64,000 nucleotides of DNA, taken from contig NGZR01000002.1 in the NCBI GenBank assembly GCA_002197995.1, positions 7,316,001 through 7,380,000 on the forward strand, read 5' to 3'. The DNA is from Gaeumannomyces sp. JS-464 (Eukaryota; Ascomycota; Sordariomycetes; Magnaporthales; Magnaporthaceae). The notes under the pieces are model-generated. The model did not search any database. It was not told where the DNA came from and saw only the letters and a list, made by a program, of their open reading frames with translations. The translations under genes were made by a program, and so were the position numbers. Position 1 is the first letter of the stretch. The number at the start of each line of letters is the position of its first letter. Below, in pieces: positions 33,209-46,436 of this stretch.

Positions 33209-36200
33209 TCAGGCCACCAAGCCTCGTCCTTCCACGGCCCTCAAATCCCCCGCGGGCCACTGAGCGATTTTGCGGACGTAGGCGCTATCGTTTTCGTCGC
33301 CGCGACTGCCCTCGGAACCGCTCCTACCATTGCGGATGGTGGTTTTGCTGCTGGTGACAGAGTCGTTGTCGCTGGCCATCTCTTGCTTGGCACTCCCCTC
33401 GAACTCTGCCGAGGGGTGACATGCCACTCACCAGACCCTCCCTGGCCCCCGCCGCGCAGCAGGGTGGTTGCCCTACGCCTCTCGAGCTGCCGGCGGCCTC
33501 TGTTGGCGTTCAGGGCGGTTCCGGGTGTCAGAGGCCGCGGACCCGCCGGCGCCGGGTTGGTGACGGGATAATGTGTATGCTGTTCCAGTGGGTATCGCGT
33601 TGAGCGTAGAGCCGCCTCTGCCAGGCCGGTCTCCTCCGCCGCAATATGATATTCACTGCTGCTAGCGGTTGTTCCCCTAGCGAGGCGCTGCTCATACAAG
33701 GGCGCATCAGAGACGGTGATGGGGTGATGCATCCAGCGACCGTGCACCGCGAGCCGTCGCTCGCCAGCCTCGGCCCGCTCTCGCCACGCCTTGGCCTCCT
33801 GTCTCGCCCACCGGAGCTGCGAGCTCAGGGAGACAGTGGCGCTGTCGGATTCGCGCGACGCTGCCGCTGCTGCGGTGCTGCCCGCGAAAAGCTCGGCACG
33901 GAGTTTCTCACACTCTTCCACTTTTACCGCCAGCTGCGCCTTCAGCGACCGGATCTGTGCGTGAAGAAGGCACGTTCCTGGACTCCGACTCCGTGACCGA
34001 CGTGACTCGCCGCCGAGACTAGACCGGGACCGCGACTTGCGCAAGCATTGCGCCATTGGCGCATTTTCTGTGGCTAGCATCCTCGCTGTCCCAGCCGTAT
34101 CAGGGGTGTTTTCGGCCCGCACCACGGAGGTACCACCTGCATCCGCAGCTGCTGGTGCTATCAAGTCAGCGCTAGCTTTCCCGAAACGCTTCGAAGCAGG
34201 TTGCGTATGCCGTGACTGCTCTTCGGTCGTCTCTGTCGCATGAACATCATGCTCCGAGCCGGCCCCATCCTGTCCTCCTGCGCCACCACCCATCGTCCTC
34301 CCGCTATGCGGCCCCGTTGAAAAGGGAAACTCTCCGACCTTCAAAGATTTGGACGAGCGCGAATTCCTGAGAGGCGTCGCATTGATGACGTACCCGGTCA
34401 TCAAGGCTCCGCCGCCGCCGTTTCCCTGGACCGGCGGCGAGGGGCCTCCTCGGCTTTCCTTTGCCACGCTCTCAAACATGGCCGCCATGGCTCTCACGTT
34501 CCCGCCACTAACGGAGGCGCGCGTACGTAGCATCGCACTGCCAGGGCTGGATGCCAAGTGACTCTGTCGCGGGGTCGTCGGTTCTTGGGTTTGAACTGCC
34601 GCTGCCACATCCCCTCGACAGTCCGTTGTTGTTTTCTCATTGGCCATGTCGCTATGGCCTACAGCCTGGCCTAGAAGCTGATCCTGACGCCCCAAAGCCT
34701 CGGTCTCGCCATCGCGCCAGGGACCATGGGTCGTTTGCATGGCTGAAGTTAATGTCTCTGACTTAACGGCAAGCGGTTCCCGCCTGTTCTCTCGATTTTT
34801 GTACGGATGGTACTCATCCACGCTGCAACCCGTATACAGCCTTCTACCCATTCGAACCGTGGTGTCCGCATGGAAGCGTGTCGGGGATCCTCGCTCCCTC
34901 AAGGTGGCAACATCCTGCTTTTCGATATGGAAATGAGGGATGCGGCCGGGATTCAGACGCTCCTCCTGCGATTCGACGATCGGCTGGGCTGACAGTTGCG
35001 TCTCCGGAACATCCTCATCCAACTCTGCCCTTATCGAAATAATGCTGGTACTCTGTCGAGGGTGATGCCGCCCTACAGCATTTTTACGGGCCATGCCCCC
35101 TGCGGCCTGATCATCAGCCTGAGTCTCCGGTATACCCTTCACAACCCCAGTTGAGCTGTGCTGCCGGCTGGCCCGGAGACCATTGACGTCGGCATCGAGA
35201 GAGAATGCTGCGGCCTCGCTTGTGCGCGGCGCCCGCCGCACAGTAGTGACGAACTGATGCGAGGTTGGTAGTGACGGCTGTTCTGGGAGAAGCTCCCTGT
35301 TGAGGGCTGCTTCCTCGAGCGCCGACTCCTTGGTTAACGTCTCCTCAGTCGGGCAAGAGGATTCCTCCGTAGTAGCGGTCCCGGGCGAATGTGGGGTTAT
35401 GCTGCGGCTTCCGCGATGCGCTGCGCTGGTAAGTTTGGCCTTCAACGCCCGGTGCGCCTTGGCCAGAATCCCAACACTCGCCGAGACGTCGTCCGTCTTA
35501 CAGGCTTCCTCCGACTGCTGAGCCTGCTCCCCTGACGAGGCGCGCTCATGGGCGATTGGCGACCGGTCATCAGAAAATAAGTTCGGGAATTTGATGCTCT
35601 GTATTGGCTCTGTAGCTGCGCTCTCGAGGCGAGAATCTGCAAAGTCCATATATGGCGTCGACGCAATGGTGATATGTCCACCGGCATGGGACGTCGATCC
35701 AGCCGCATCAATGTCGCCATCCTGCTTCCCGCCGCCATTGTTATCGGCCGCAACTAAGTCAGCAAGCGCTGGTCTGTCAGTCACTGCTTCCTCTGTGGTT
35801 GAGGCAAGTCGAGGTGACGTCCTTCGAGCGAATGGTATCATCCGCGAGTTTGACTTCACCCGTTGTTTCTTGATCGTCAGGTCCTCCGATGGGGCGTCCT
35901 GACTGCCGTCGCTTTTTCATGCCGGGTGCGTCTGCTGAGTGTGCCAAGGGCGGATTCGGAAGCTGAGGTCCGCAGAGATCTTGCAGGTGCCTCTCTCGGC
36001 AGGGCGAGGGCAGGGTCGTTGTGGATAGTGCTGTTGGCACTTTTCAGGTGTCTCACAACATCCCTCCAGTTCGCAATGACCATTTCGGCTATCGAATTCG
36101 CGATCAGGATCTTGTCGACCGTGACCGGGGTGACTGGCCTTTTTCCATCGGAAAAGGCTCGCCGCTTACCCTTATCCTTCCGAGGAGGAGGCAGGGCAGG

Positions 36201-37647
36201 GTGTAAGTGCATGGGACCGGCGCTGGGGGCGGTCGCGTTTGCCGACCAACGATCGATGAGACCCCCCACGAGGAGCGGGCCGAAGATGATTCCGAGGGCG
36301 CTGTATCCCATCAGGTCCGACGTCGGGAGCGGCCTGCCGTAGTCGTCCTCGCGGGGCGCCGTCTCCGCCGCTCGGCCGACGAGACAGAGCAGGCCAAAGA
36401 CGGCACAAACCAGCTCGCGCTGGTAGTGGGACCTGAGCGTCGCGATAGCGAGGGCTATCAGGCGCGCGCGCAACCTAGTCTGCCGTGTCCGATTTGTCTC
36501 CAGGCCCCCGTCCAGTTGACCGCGTATCGCGACGAGGGCATCAAAGACGGATAAAGACCCGAGAATGCCGCCTGGCAAGCCAGCAAGTAGCCTCTTGAAT
36601 GTCGAGGCGACATCGTGCACGCCGAAGTCGAGATGTGAGGGAAGGTTGGGTGTTCGAACGGTGCCGGAGATGGTACCGCCCCATCGTGGTCGGCGCAATA
36701 GTAGTCGTACAGCGCATTCACCGCCCGCATCGAGCCAGGCACTCGAAACAAGCCCTTTTCTTGCGGGCCTTGAAGGTCATGAAACAGGTATAGTGTCAAC
36801 AGCACCTAACATAGACACGGAGTGCGGGTTGATAGGGTAGATACATACCATTCTGGGCGAGGTACTGCCCCGTGGCCCGTAGACAGGTCGGGACAACGAC
36901 GACAGCCAGGTGTGTACTCCGTCGGCAAGTACAGAAAATTCTTGCCGCACAGCTTGACGAGGGTCTGGAGGCTCTTGTCCTTGGGAGAGTCTCGCTTTCC
37001 TTGAACACCAAGATTGAGATGGACGTCGCCGATGCTTGCTTTGCGGCCAAGCGACTTGTCTGATTTCCCGCTCGTCGTTCGACTTGCCGAGCCGTCGCGT
37101 TTTCGCGAAAACCACTTCTTCTTTCCGGGTGGCGCAACTTCTACCTGCCGTCTGCGAATCAGCTCTCGCCCGCAAGCACGCATGTCTGTCTGGGCCCAGC
37201 ACCTACCATGGATGGCGCATCGTCGGAGTCCTCCGGAACTAAGGGGCGGATACCATACTGCCAGCAGAAAGTTTAGCATAGGTTTTCCAGTATAGGCCTT
37301 CCGATGGGCGTGCGTGATGGACCGCCGTGGCGCGGTGGCAAGGGAAAGCACATGCAATTGGTAGTAGGGATGCAAGAGATGGGGATGGAGTAGGCCGAGG
37401 AGCGAAGAGGCCCTACCTTGCTGGCTAGTCGGTTGTACTCCTCGACGAAACAAGTCCGATCCTCAACGTCGTCCGTGTCGGAGAGCAATGCCATGTCGGC
37501 GCTCGACGATGTCCAGGTGTTACTGCTGCGCTCTCGGCGGCGAGAGGAGGAGGACGAGGCTGGCGCAGTCTGCAGGGCGGCGAAGGTCAGGGACGGAGGG
37601 AGACGCCCCGGCGCCCGGGCAGGTATTGCCGGCTTGCTGGGTTCCAT
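33209..37647 (-). CDS. RhoGAP-domain protein with long disordered C-terminus (frame breaks)
   Basis: GTPase-activating protein for Rho-family GTPases, about 1,380 aa. Exons 37647-37417, 37257-37207, 37144-36849 and 36768-33209, with canonical splice ends and phases. The RhoGAP domain starts near KDKSLQTLVKLCGKNFLYLPTEY (36960), continues VVPTCLRATGQYLAQNG and GLFRVPGSMRAVNALYDYY, where the Arg of LFRVPGS is the catalytic arginine finger, then LPSHLDFGVHDVASTFKRLLAGLPGG and a helical region up to 36200. From 35900 to 33430 the protein is low complexity with one likely coiled coil (LHAQIRSLKAQLAVKVEECEKLRAEL). Frame changes occur near 36900, 36685, 35905 (an A5 run) and 33425; after the last, the more protein-like frame ends RKIAQWPAGDLRAVEGRGLVA at 33209. 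Target GTPase unknown; the order of domains resembles fungal Rga/Sac7-like regulators only loosely. Confidence 0.75.
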
Positions 37648-39557
37648 CGTGGATGTCCCTCCTGCATGTGCCCACCCGTTGTTGGGACACGGGGAAACCG
37701 GGGCGTACGAGGTGCGACGTGACGCGAGGCGATGGATTTCCTGTCAGAGGTCTCGGTGCCCGGACTGTTTTCCTCCCCTTCGTTTTCCGCGTCTGTCCCT
37801 CGCAACAGACGCGTACGACCGACCTTCGCCAAGTTACTGCAAAAAGCGCGTTTCCGCGGCCTGGTAGTTGACGCGGACGAGGACAACCCCGCGGCAGGAT
37901 TCCGAGAAAAGCACTTAGCGACGAGGACGAGCAGAAGGTGATCTGATGCCGAGCTGAGAGCGGCGGCGCGCATCATGCCGACACCATGGCGGCCATGGGA
38001 CCAGACGTTAGTTCAATAAATGGCGAAGAAAGGGGTGGCGAGGACTGAGGGCAGTCGGAGACTGACGGTGACAAGCAAGTGTAGGGCTACCCGTAAACTC
38101 ACTAAAGACATGAGAAAGTGACGGATCCGACAAAGGGTGATGGCACCGTCACAAGGCTGCATGCACGATCCCAACGACCGGGAGTGGCAACATCTACGGC
38201 CAGCTCATCTCCGGGTCCTGACTGCCGGGCCGACGATGAGCGGGCAGGTCGGGCCCACAGTCGAAGAGGGGTTTGTTTTTCCAGATGGAAGTTGTGCTCG
38301 TTGGACGGGAGATTTGTGCAGAGGCCCTTCCCGTGTTTGCCCTCGTCTCACATAGCGCTTTCATCCAAGCCCGGCCTTCTTTCTGCCCCTTGTTCCTTCC
38401 ATGATGGCGTGCCTGCCTTTATCCTGCACTTTCTACCGCCGTTTGGACCTTGGGAGCCAGCAACCCCCAACATCCCTTGAGATCATATTACCACGGTAAA
38501 TTGGGCAACCGGCGCTTTCCATTCCGCTGGGCCTTCATACTTTATACACTTTACCATCCCGATAGAAGAGTACGTACCTATCTGGGTAGGTAGGTAGATA
38601 GGTAGGTATCAAGCAAAAGCGCAACCTGCCAGGCCAGCCCTAGCACAGGCCGGGGAGAACCACAACGTACCAGTAAAGCCATGGCAAGAATGGCGGGGGA
38701 ATACGTACCCTGTGCGTCCTCCGCGCTAGGTCGCTTCTATAACCCACGGCAAACAGGCTCCAATGGATGTTGTTTGGCGGATGCCCGCATCTGGCAATCG
38801 ACAGCGCACCCGTTGCCTTCCGCCACGAGCCCCTGCGTCGACAAACAGCGTTCGAGTCCCACAGCAGCATAATACCCGAACCAGAGGACGGGAGGTGAGG
38901 GAACCAGCATCACGTGCAGTGCGGCAGGCTCGCGGAGGCATGCCCAGATCGGAAGCCAGCATGGGCAAGCAACCAAGTATAAGGTGAGGAAAAGAGAAGT
39001 CACGGGCGTAGATCATCGCAAGGACTATATGAGGGCAATATACGCCAAACGGAACCGTGATGTTCCGTTGGCTGCCGATCGTGGTGTCTGCCTCATCTGC
39101 CCCTTTCCTGGTCCCCTGGCTAACCACGAGAGGGTGAAGGGGTGAGTGAGAATGGGAAGGAGAACGAACCAGGGAAAGAACAGAAAGAGAAAAAGAGAAA
39201 AGACCCAGGCCCTCATAATTATGTCCGACCCTTGAACATCAAGAAAAACCCAACAAAGTGAACCAGCTCTATAGAGAGAAAGCGTCTGATACGCGATATA
39301 AGGACACAGGCCAGACGGCTCAAGAAAACAACAAACCAAAAAAGACGTATGCAGCAAGCAAGCGTGGTATTCCATTTCCATCCTTCGTCACCATGGCCTG
39401 ACGCCGTGAAAATGCGACCAAAATCCACCAAAAAGACCTATTAGAGGGGTATGGGGAGTGAGTAGAAGGAGAAGGGCAATCGGAGGGAGGCGGGTAGTAA
39501 AGGCACCATCTAGGCATTATGCCGCAACCCGCACCCTCACACAGACCTCTCCCGTTT
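37648..39557. other. Intergenic region upstream of RhoGAP
   Basis: No gene is supported. RhoGAP promoter and 3' region of SNF4. It contains the TAGGTA repeat at 38571-38610. Confidence 0.5.
38571..38610. repeat. TAGGTA tandem short repeat
   Basis: Five to six TAGGTA/TAGATA units after an inverted TACCTA. Same word family as at 401-437. Confidence 0.65.
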
Positions 39558-41117
39558 TCATGAATTCTTGATTTCGTCGTCCTCCTCCCATGCACGAGCA
39601 CGTATTTGAGGATATCGGAGAGCGAGATGATGCCCTTGAGGCGGCTCTCATCGTCAATGACAATAAGGCGGTGCACGCGTGACCTGCGCAGGGAGTCGAA
39701 GATGGACGACAGGCGGTCGTCCTCGGAGCACGTGTAGATTCCTGGGAAGTCGTCGGACCGCTTGGCGAGAGCGTCGCCGATGGACGCTGACAGTTCGTCG
39801 TAGATGCCGCCCTCATGCAGGGGATGACGTCGACAGCCTCGAAACACGTTGAGCACGCGTTGTCCCGGTCCACCACGGGCACCGACGAGATGTTGTGCTT
39901 CACCATTAGGTGGATGGCATCGAGCACTGTATAACCCATGCGCGCCGTGGCCACGTCCGTATATGTTCCCAGTTGGCATTCGCGAACCGACTTCTTGAGC
40001 ATCATGGTGTAGTTCTCGTTGTTGACGGCAATGAACTTGAGAATCCGGTACTGCGTGAGAACGCTGACTACCATCTCCCTGCCCGTCTCATCGTCCACGT
40101 CTATGAGCGGGATCCTTCGGGCCCTCGTCACGATCATGCGTCGGCAGGCCTCGTACAGCGGTCGCATGGGGTATCGATACCGTCTCAAGTGGCACCACCC
40201 CGATCGCCCTCTCAATATCTATGAGGTCCCAACCGTTAGCTTATTGCCAACCCAAAGGGGCGCGGGCGCGCGCCTGTAGATGGAGAACACGGACCCCTGA
40301 GGCTGCTCAGCCGGAACTGGTCGACTTCATTGAGCTGATCGGGTACTGGCAGTAGTACTGGATGAGGTTGATGTAGTCGGTGCTCGTAAGGAGACCTGCG
40401 AACGTCGAGTTGTGCGAGTCCCACAGAGGGGCCGAGACGATGTCTACAGGAATAAGGAAACGCAGGGGTCGAATGGTCAGCCGAGCTCGCTTCCGAGGCT
40501 AGGAGGGACAGTCAAGGGGCGCGGTTGCTTCTCACTGTTCTGTATGAGGATGTTGAGGCTCTTCCTGATGAGGAGATCGTTGTCGAGCACGGTGAGCCTG
40601 AACGAAAGCGGAAGGACATCGTAGCTGGTGCGGACTTTGAGGAACTCGCGAATTCCCCTCTGCGAAAAGCGCCGTCGCCGTTGTTAGCATCATGCATTTA
40701 ATTATTTGGCCAGTTGTTTTCTTGTCCTTCTCTTGCGGCGTCAGGCCACCCTTCCCGGCCGATCGAGCGCGTGGCCAGCGGCGTTGCTAGCAGTCATGCG
40801 ACCGGCGAATCTCCCGTCCTTGCTGTCTTGTCTCGCTGGGTGGTCCCTCCCTTTACGTCGCTATTTTGGGTCCTTTTTCCGCCTCTGAGGGAGGGCAGCA
40901 GCAAACTCACCAGGCCCTGCATCTGCTCCTTGTCCAGGGGACTTAAAGGCTTCGGTTCTGACATGGCGTGGCTGTTGGGTTTCGGACGAAGATATGAAGA
41001 GGGTGCGACATAGGGCAGCTCGTGACCAGGCCTAGCGATAACGGCTGGTGCTTCTGGAGGGGCCGGGCCCTCCTCATTGGCCTTGGCCACGGCCGGAGCT
41101 GCAGGGACGTCATTCAT
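39558..41117 (-). CDS. SNF4: Snf4, AMPK/SNF1 kinase gamma subunit (frame breaks)
   Basis: Regulatory subunit of the SNF1/AMPK energy-sensing kinase, carrying four CBS repeats that bind adenine nucleotides. Exons 41117-40911, 40659-40536, 40443-40295 and 40218-39558 join with correct phases. Seen in order: a disordered N-terminus ([12 protein letters not shown]), [37 protein letters not shown] (CBS1), [21 protein letters not shown] (CBS2), [34 protein letters not shown] (CBS3), and [35 protein letters not shown] (CBS4). The tail is restored by one missing G near 39588 and ends EEDDEIKNS at TGA 39560-39558. Other one- or two-base breaks lie near 40340, 40170 and 39830. Full length is about 380 aa, as usual. 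Confidence 0.9.
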
Positions 41118-41561
41118 TACGGCGCCTGTGGAACACACTCCGGCATGTTGTGTGAAGGCAGAAGGAAAGCAGGAGGGAGAGGCGGGAAAAAGAGAGAGAG
41201 AGAGTGAAAAAAAAACACCAAGGAAAAGAAAACGGACAGGCCGGCAGGGGCCGCTAGGAGGAAATGACGGAGAGGATGCGGAAGGAGAAGGATGGATAGG
41301 TAGGCATCGAACACCAGAAAAGCAACGGCGTCTGTTGTGTGCAGTGGGTGGCTGCGATTGCGGTGCGGGAAGCTGGACGCCTTGACTTTGCGACAGTGAA
41401 GCTGGGCACTGACTCTGCCCCTCTTGTCCTCAAACCCCTGCACAGCACAGTGAGCACCGACCAGGGCGGCCGCACCCACCTTGGACTAAGCTATTCGGAC
41501 TTTTTTCTTGGGCCTATGACAATCGGTAATAGAGTACCGATTGCACAGGCCCGATCGCGAC

Positions 41562-41596
<35 letters not shown>

Positions 41597-43255
41597 TGGC
41601 ACCCCATTGCCTCAGCTTTTTTGTTTCTTCACCTTTTCTCTTTATCCTACCTGCTTCTACATGCTATTTCTTCCTCAGCGCCGCCCGGCGTAGCTCGGAG
41701 GTGCCACCTTTATTTTTATTTTTTCTCGCTGTGGACGAGGCTGGCTATTGATCACAAAGGAGCCTATTTCATCACATTTGAAATCCTGGCCATCCCTCCT
41801 CTCTGGTCCGGATCGCCTCCGCTAGGCTCTGCTGATCCCCTATTATGGACCAATAAGGAGACACACGCAAGGAATCGTAGCGTTCTATCTAAAATCAGAG
41901 CAACCAAACACGCTGACGACTATGGCATTTGAAGTGGCTGATGCAGTGTTATATCCCTTTTGAGGGCATTCGGAGCATTTTCAGCGGTTCCACGTTCAAT
42001 AGTGGCGGCCTGGATAACGATAAAAAAAAGCCAAACATTTTCGTCCGCCACCCAGCGCCGCAAACCTGGGGAAACCTGATACCAACCCGAGCCGTCAAGC
42101 TCGGCCGGCCTCCTTCGTTCCCGATATATCTTGGTGGATCTCAGATGACAGCAGTCCAGGCCGGCCGCCAATGCATTCACAACGCACCAGACTCCACAGG
42201 TTGCCACAGTTGGGCTCGTCTGACGATACCCATGCATGCTTCAAGCGCGATGCGCTGGTGTCGGAGCGGCTGGTGCTGAATTTTATCAGGGCTATTGGAG
42301 CCCAATGGTTGGCTCCAGAATCGGCCTCGTCAGGGGCAGAAAAAAGTTCGTCTATACATGAATCCACACATGCAGTGTCTGTGCCTGAATAAGTGCAGGT
42401 TGCCCGTCGAGTACCACCTCGATGCCCGTGGCTGTCGCGGCGGCGCGTCTGGCAGCGGATAAGACACATGGGAATGCGCGGTTCGCAGCACAAGGGCACC
42501 TTCAGCCTCTGGCCTCGTGCCACCAGCAACTAGACAGCCCCGCCGTTGCTCATGTGGGCCCTGGGGTGGGGGAAGGCATAACCGTGCAGCCCAAAGCCGG
42601 CCGAGCATAACGGGCTGCGTGCGTGTGTGCGTGTCTCTGTGCCTCTGGAGGGTTGGAGGTGTTGTGGCGTGGACCCTTGCTCCCTGCCGCCTGGGCCACC
42701 ACCGCGACCGCCGGTTGACACTCGCGACTGGGCGCAGGCAGACCAGTCACCAGCCGACTGTCCTCGTGCACGGTCCCTCGTCATTCTCGCCTTCCAGGTT
42801 CCGGGCGGCCCAGGTGCATAGCAGCTGCCGGGCGCGCAGGCTTTGACCGATGCAACCGATGGAGCAACCCAAGCTGCTGCTTCCAGGGCCGCTGCAGTCC
42901 AACACAATCCATGCAACTTCCTGATCCACCAGTCGTCGACAACAACGAGCTGCAACGCACCTTGATTCAACGACCCGGCCCTTTGCTCCGATAACAACAC
43001 CACGTCCTGCTGCCGCCCCAGTTTTTCGACGAGCAGCAGACGCCCGCCATCAAACCCTCACTCGCTGCATCCGCTCGACACCCACAGCCATCTCTTTGAT
43101 CGCGGGTTGCCCGGCCGTTTCCCGATCTTTGTGCCCTCTGCGGCCCGGTGTCGGGCTTCCGCGAGGTGGATACCTAAAAACGAGATTCCGCGAATCCCTT
43201 CAGACTCGGTCCTGCCCGACGCCGCCAGTTATAGCACGCCGCAGCCGCAGCCGAG
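41118..43255. promoter_or_regulatory. Divergent upstream region SNF4 / VAC8
   Basis: 2.1 kb without a supported gene. It holds a 32-base A run at 41563-41594 and a TAGGTA word at 41297-41302. The part from 42900 on is probably the Vac8 leader. Confidence 0.45.
41563..41594. repeat. Poly-A run, 32 bases
   Basis: Uninterrupted A homopolymer. No target-site duplication or element body was recognised next to it, so a retroposed tail cannot be shown. Confidence 0.85.
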
Positions 43256-45385
43256 ATGGGTGTCTGCACATCATCATGTTGCGGAGGTGCGTTGATCCTC
43301 CTCGGCTCCATCTCTCGCTTGCCTGCATCGCTGACTCTGGATAACAGGGTCCGCCCGCGAGGGTCTCTACGAGCCTGCCCTTGCCGACAACGAGCGGGAG
43401 GCCGTCGCGGACCTCCTCACCTACCTCGAGCATGTCCGTATCCACGTCCCGATAGCTCTCCTCGTACTCGCTTCCCGACCGACTTTGCTGACCCGACACA
43501 GAGGAATGAGACCGATTTCTTCTCCGGGGAACCTCTGAGGGCTCTGAGTACACTCGTCTACTCCGATAATATCGATTTGCAGAGGAGTGCCAGCTTGACC
43601 TTCGCCGAGATCACAGAACGAGGTACGCCCCGTCTTCACAGCAAACCCCTCCAAGACAAGGCTACTTGTTGTACTGGTCCTACGTTGTACTAATGCCGTC
43701 GCTGTCTCCCCAGATGTCCGTGAGGTCGACCGCGACACGCTTCACCCGATACTGTTCCTCCTTGCGAGCGAAGATCTCGAGGTCCAGCGGGCCGCCAGCG
43801 CTGCTCTGGGCAACCTTGCTGTCAATGGTGAGTGAGGCTTGAAATCCGTCCCAGATTCCTAGGCCTTCCTCCTACATCCTGGTAGAGCAAATCTGCTGAC
43901 GCGTCGTGCAACCAGCCGAGAACAAGGTCAAGATCGTGTCTCTCGGGGACTGAACCCCCTCATCCGCCAGATGTGCTCCACCAACGTCGAAGTCCAATGC
44001 AACGCTGTCGGATGCATTACGAACCTGGCGACGCATGAGGAAACAAGGCGAAGATCGCCAAGTCGGGCGCCCTGGGCCCCCTGACCCGGCTTGCTAAGTC
44101 TAAGGATATGCGGGTGCAGAGAAATGCCACTGGGGCTCTGCTCAACATGACACATTCTGGTATGATGCGACGCCCAGTCTACGCTGCCTCTCGAACGAAA
44201 GTCGATCGGTCGTCAAGCTAACTCGCATCTGCCACAGATGAAAACCGGCAACAGCTTGTCAACGCCGGGGATACCGGTGCTTGTCCAGCTCCTAACTTCC
44301 TCTGACGTCGATGTCCAATATTATTGTACAACGGCTCTCAGCAACATAGCAGTGGACGCTACCAACCGCGCCAAACTGGCTCAGACAGAACCGAAGCTTA
44401 TCCAGTCTCTTGTCTCGCTCATGGAGTCGTCGTCCCCCAAGGTACAGTGCCAGGCCGCACTGGCCTTGCGGAACCTCGCGTCCGATGAGAAGTACCAGCT
44501 CGACATCGTCCGCGCCTCGGGCCTCGTGCCTCTTCTACGCCTTCTTCAGTCATCCTACCTGCCTCTGATCCTGTCCGCCGTCGCCTGCATTAGGAACATC
44601 TCAATCCACCCTCTAAACGAGTCGCCCATCATCGAGGAGGGCTTCCTCAAGCCCCTAGTCGATCTCCTAGGCTCCACGGATAACGAGGAGATCCAGTGCC
44701 ATGCCATCTCGACTCTTCGGAATCTCGCTGCGAGCTCTGATCGGAACAAGGCCCTGGTCCTTGAGGCCGGCGCCGTCCAAAAGTGCAAGCAGCTTGTCCT
44801 CGATGTGCCGAGCACCGTGCAGTCCGAGATGACCGCCGCAATCGCGGTTCTGGCCTTGAGCGACGATCTCAAGCTCACCTTGCTCAGCCTCGGCGTCTTT
44901 GATGTTTTGATACCCTTGACGCAATCCACAAGCATCGAAGTCCAAGGCAATGCGCAGCCGCGCTGGGTAATCTTTCGTCAAAAGGTGACTTGCCCATCTT
45001 GCACGCATCAACCTTGGAATCGGACTTCAGCTAACTGACCATTTTGGCACTAGTCGGGGATTATTCCATGTTTATCCAGTGCTGGACCGAGCCCGCTGGC
45101 GGAATTCATGGCTACCTTAGTCGGTTCCTGGCGAGTGGCGATGCTACATTCCAGCATATCGCCATATGGACCCTTCTCCAGCTGCTTGAGTCCGAAGACA
45201 AGAAGCTCGTGGCGCAGGTGGGCAAATCCGAGGACGTCGTCGACATGATAAAAGATATTGCCAACCAACCTGTCGATTCGGACAACGAATATGACGACGA
45301 CGATGAAGGCGAGGTGGTTAATCTTGCACAGCGCTGCCTCGAGCTCCTGGGGCTTGGATCCTCCAAGTCCCACATCGAGGGCTGA
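43256..45385 (+). CDS. VAC8: Vacuolar armadillo-repeat protein Vac8 (frame breaks)
   Basis: Lipid-anchored vacuole-membrane protein acting in vacuole inheritance, nucleus-vacuole contact and autophagy. Exons 43256-43286, 43348-43433, 43502-43622, 43714-43827, 43916-44159, 44238-44984 and 45054-45385, all with fitting phases. The N-terminus [11 protein letters not shown] gives Gly2 for myristoylation and Cys4/8/9 for palmitoylation. Then about ten ARM repeats: [77 protein letters not shown] and so on, ending SHIEG. Breaks: one G missing in GGGG near 43945, one A missing near 44046, about two bases missing near 44272, one A missing near 44951. Each separates perfectly conserved blocks, so these look like sequence errors. 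Length about 560 aa. Confidence 0.93.
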
Positions 45386-46436
45386 TGAGACAAGGCTGTG
45401 CCTGCCATCTAACCGAATCACCATTCGTCCTCGCTTCATATCCTTCCTCACATTTCAATATTCCCTCCCTTTGGCTATTATCACTACGGCATCCTCTGGA
45501 CATGAGGCGGGCACGGTGTTCGTGGCGTATTCAGTCTTCTGTTTCTTTTTCTTTTCTTTTTCATTCCCTTTTCTTGCTCTCTTATTTTGTTTTTATACCT
45601 CCGCCTGGGTTGGGAGTATGAAGGTTGAACCCCCTTTTCATAATAGTGCAACGTTTGGGAGGCTATTTTTATAGGTGCGGAAAGAAAGGCACGGTGACCC
45701 CGAGCATAGGATGACCAGGCTGATATGTGTGCTCCGTCCGCTAACAAACCTCATTTTCGTTCTCTTCATTTATTTCCTTTGTTAGCTCAACCCATTTGTT
45801 ATTTTATCCTATTTTGTCTTGACTGCATACAGGATGCTCTGAAGGCGGTGGGCCAAGTGAATATACTCTTTTTAGATCCTCCTTACTCCCACAAACTCGC
45901 GAACCTGCCCACCGCAAGCCTCCCAGGCCGTCCGAGTTATCATCTGTAACTAAGCAAATTGGTCGGCGATATTCACTATGGCAGATCGTCGCTATGCGCT
46001 TGTGGGCGACGACCAAGGTTTTGAAGCCCCATGATCCTGTGTGATCTTTTTGCCAAGTACGCTATGGCCCATCCGTCAGAACTCCACATACAGCATTAAC
46101 TGATATGGTTTCCTAAGATGGCTCCTCCGCTCGTCTGGATGGTCGCCCACCACCGGAATCGTCAAACGCCCCTTGGGGATGCTCAAGTCGAGAGGTCCAG
46201 GGCGATGCCTGGGTGCTGGTAGCGGACCTCCCTCGACTTGCCTCTGGACCGTGAGGTAAGGCGCAATCTATTTATGGCTAGACTGGGTGGCGCGGACGCG
46301 GACCTCGCTCCCAGACACGCCGCACCCGCGAAGTTGGGCACTTCAGCCAGGCGCCATGGTCGTCTCTCGAGAATCGTGGGATTCAGTTTAGCTGTTGGGC
46401 GCAGAACATCGTGCCTCATGACGACTCGACTCCAGC
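45386..46436. other. Convergent 3' region VAC8 / IMP1
   Basis: T-rich sequence at 45530-45600 and no supported gene. Confidence 0.5.

Noticed and set aside
33241..35859. 872-codon frame as a stand-alone gene
   Set aside because: It continues directly from the RhoGAP region with only a one-base change at an A5 run and lacks its own promoter space; treated as the RhoGAP tail.
44238..45038. ATG at 44238 as a separate ARM-repeat gene start
   Set aside because: The ATG is created by an intron acceptor within Vac8; upstream exons carry the rest of the family.
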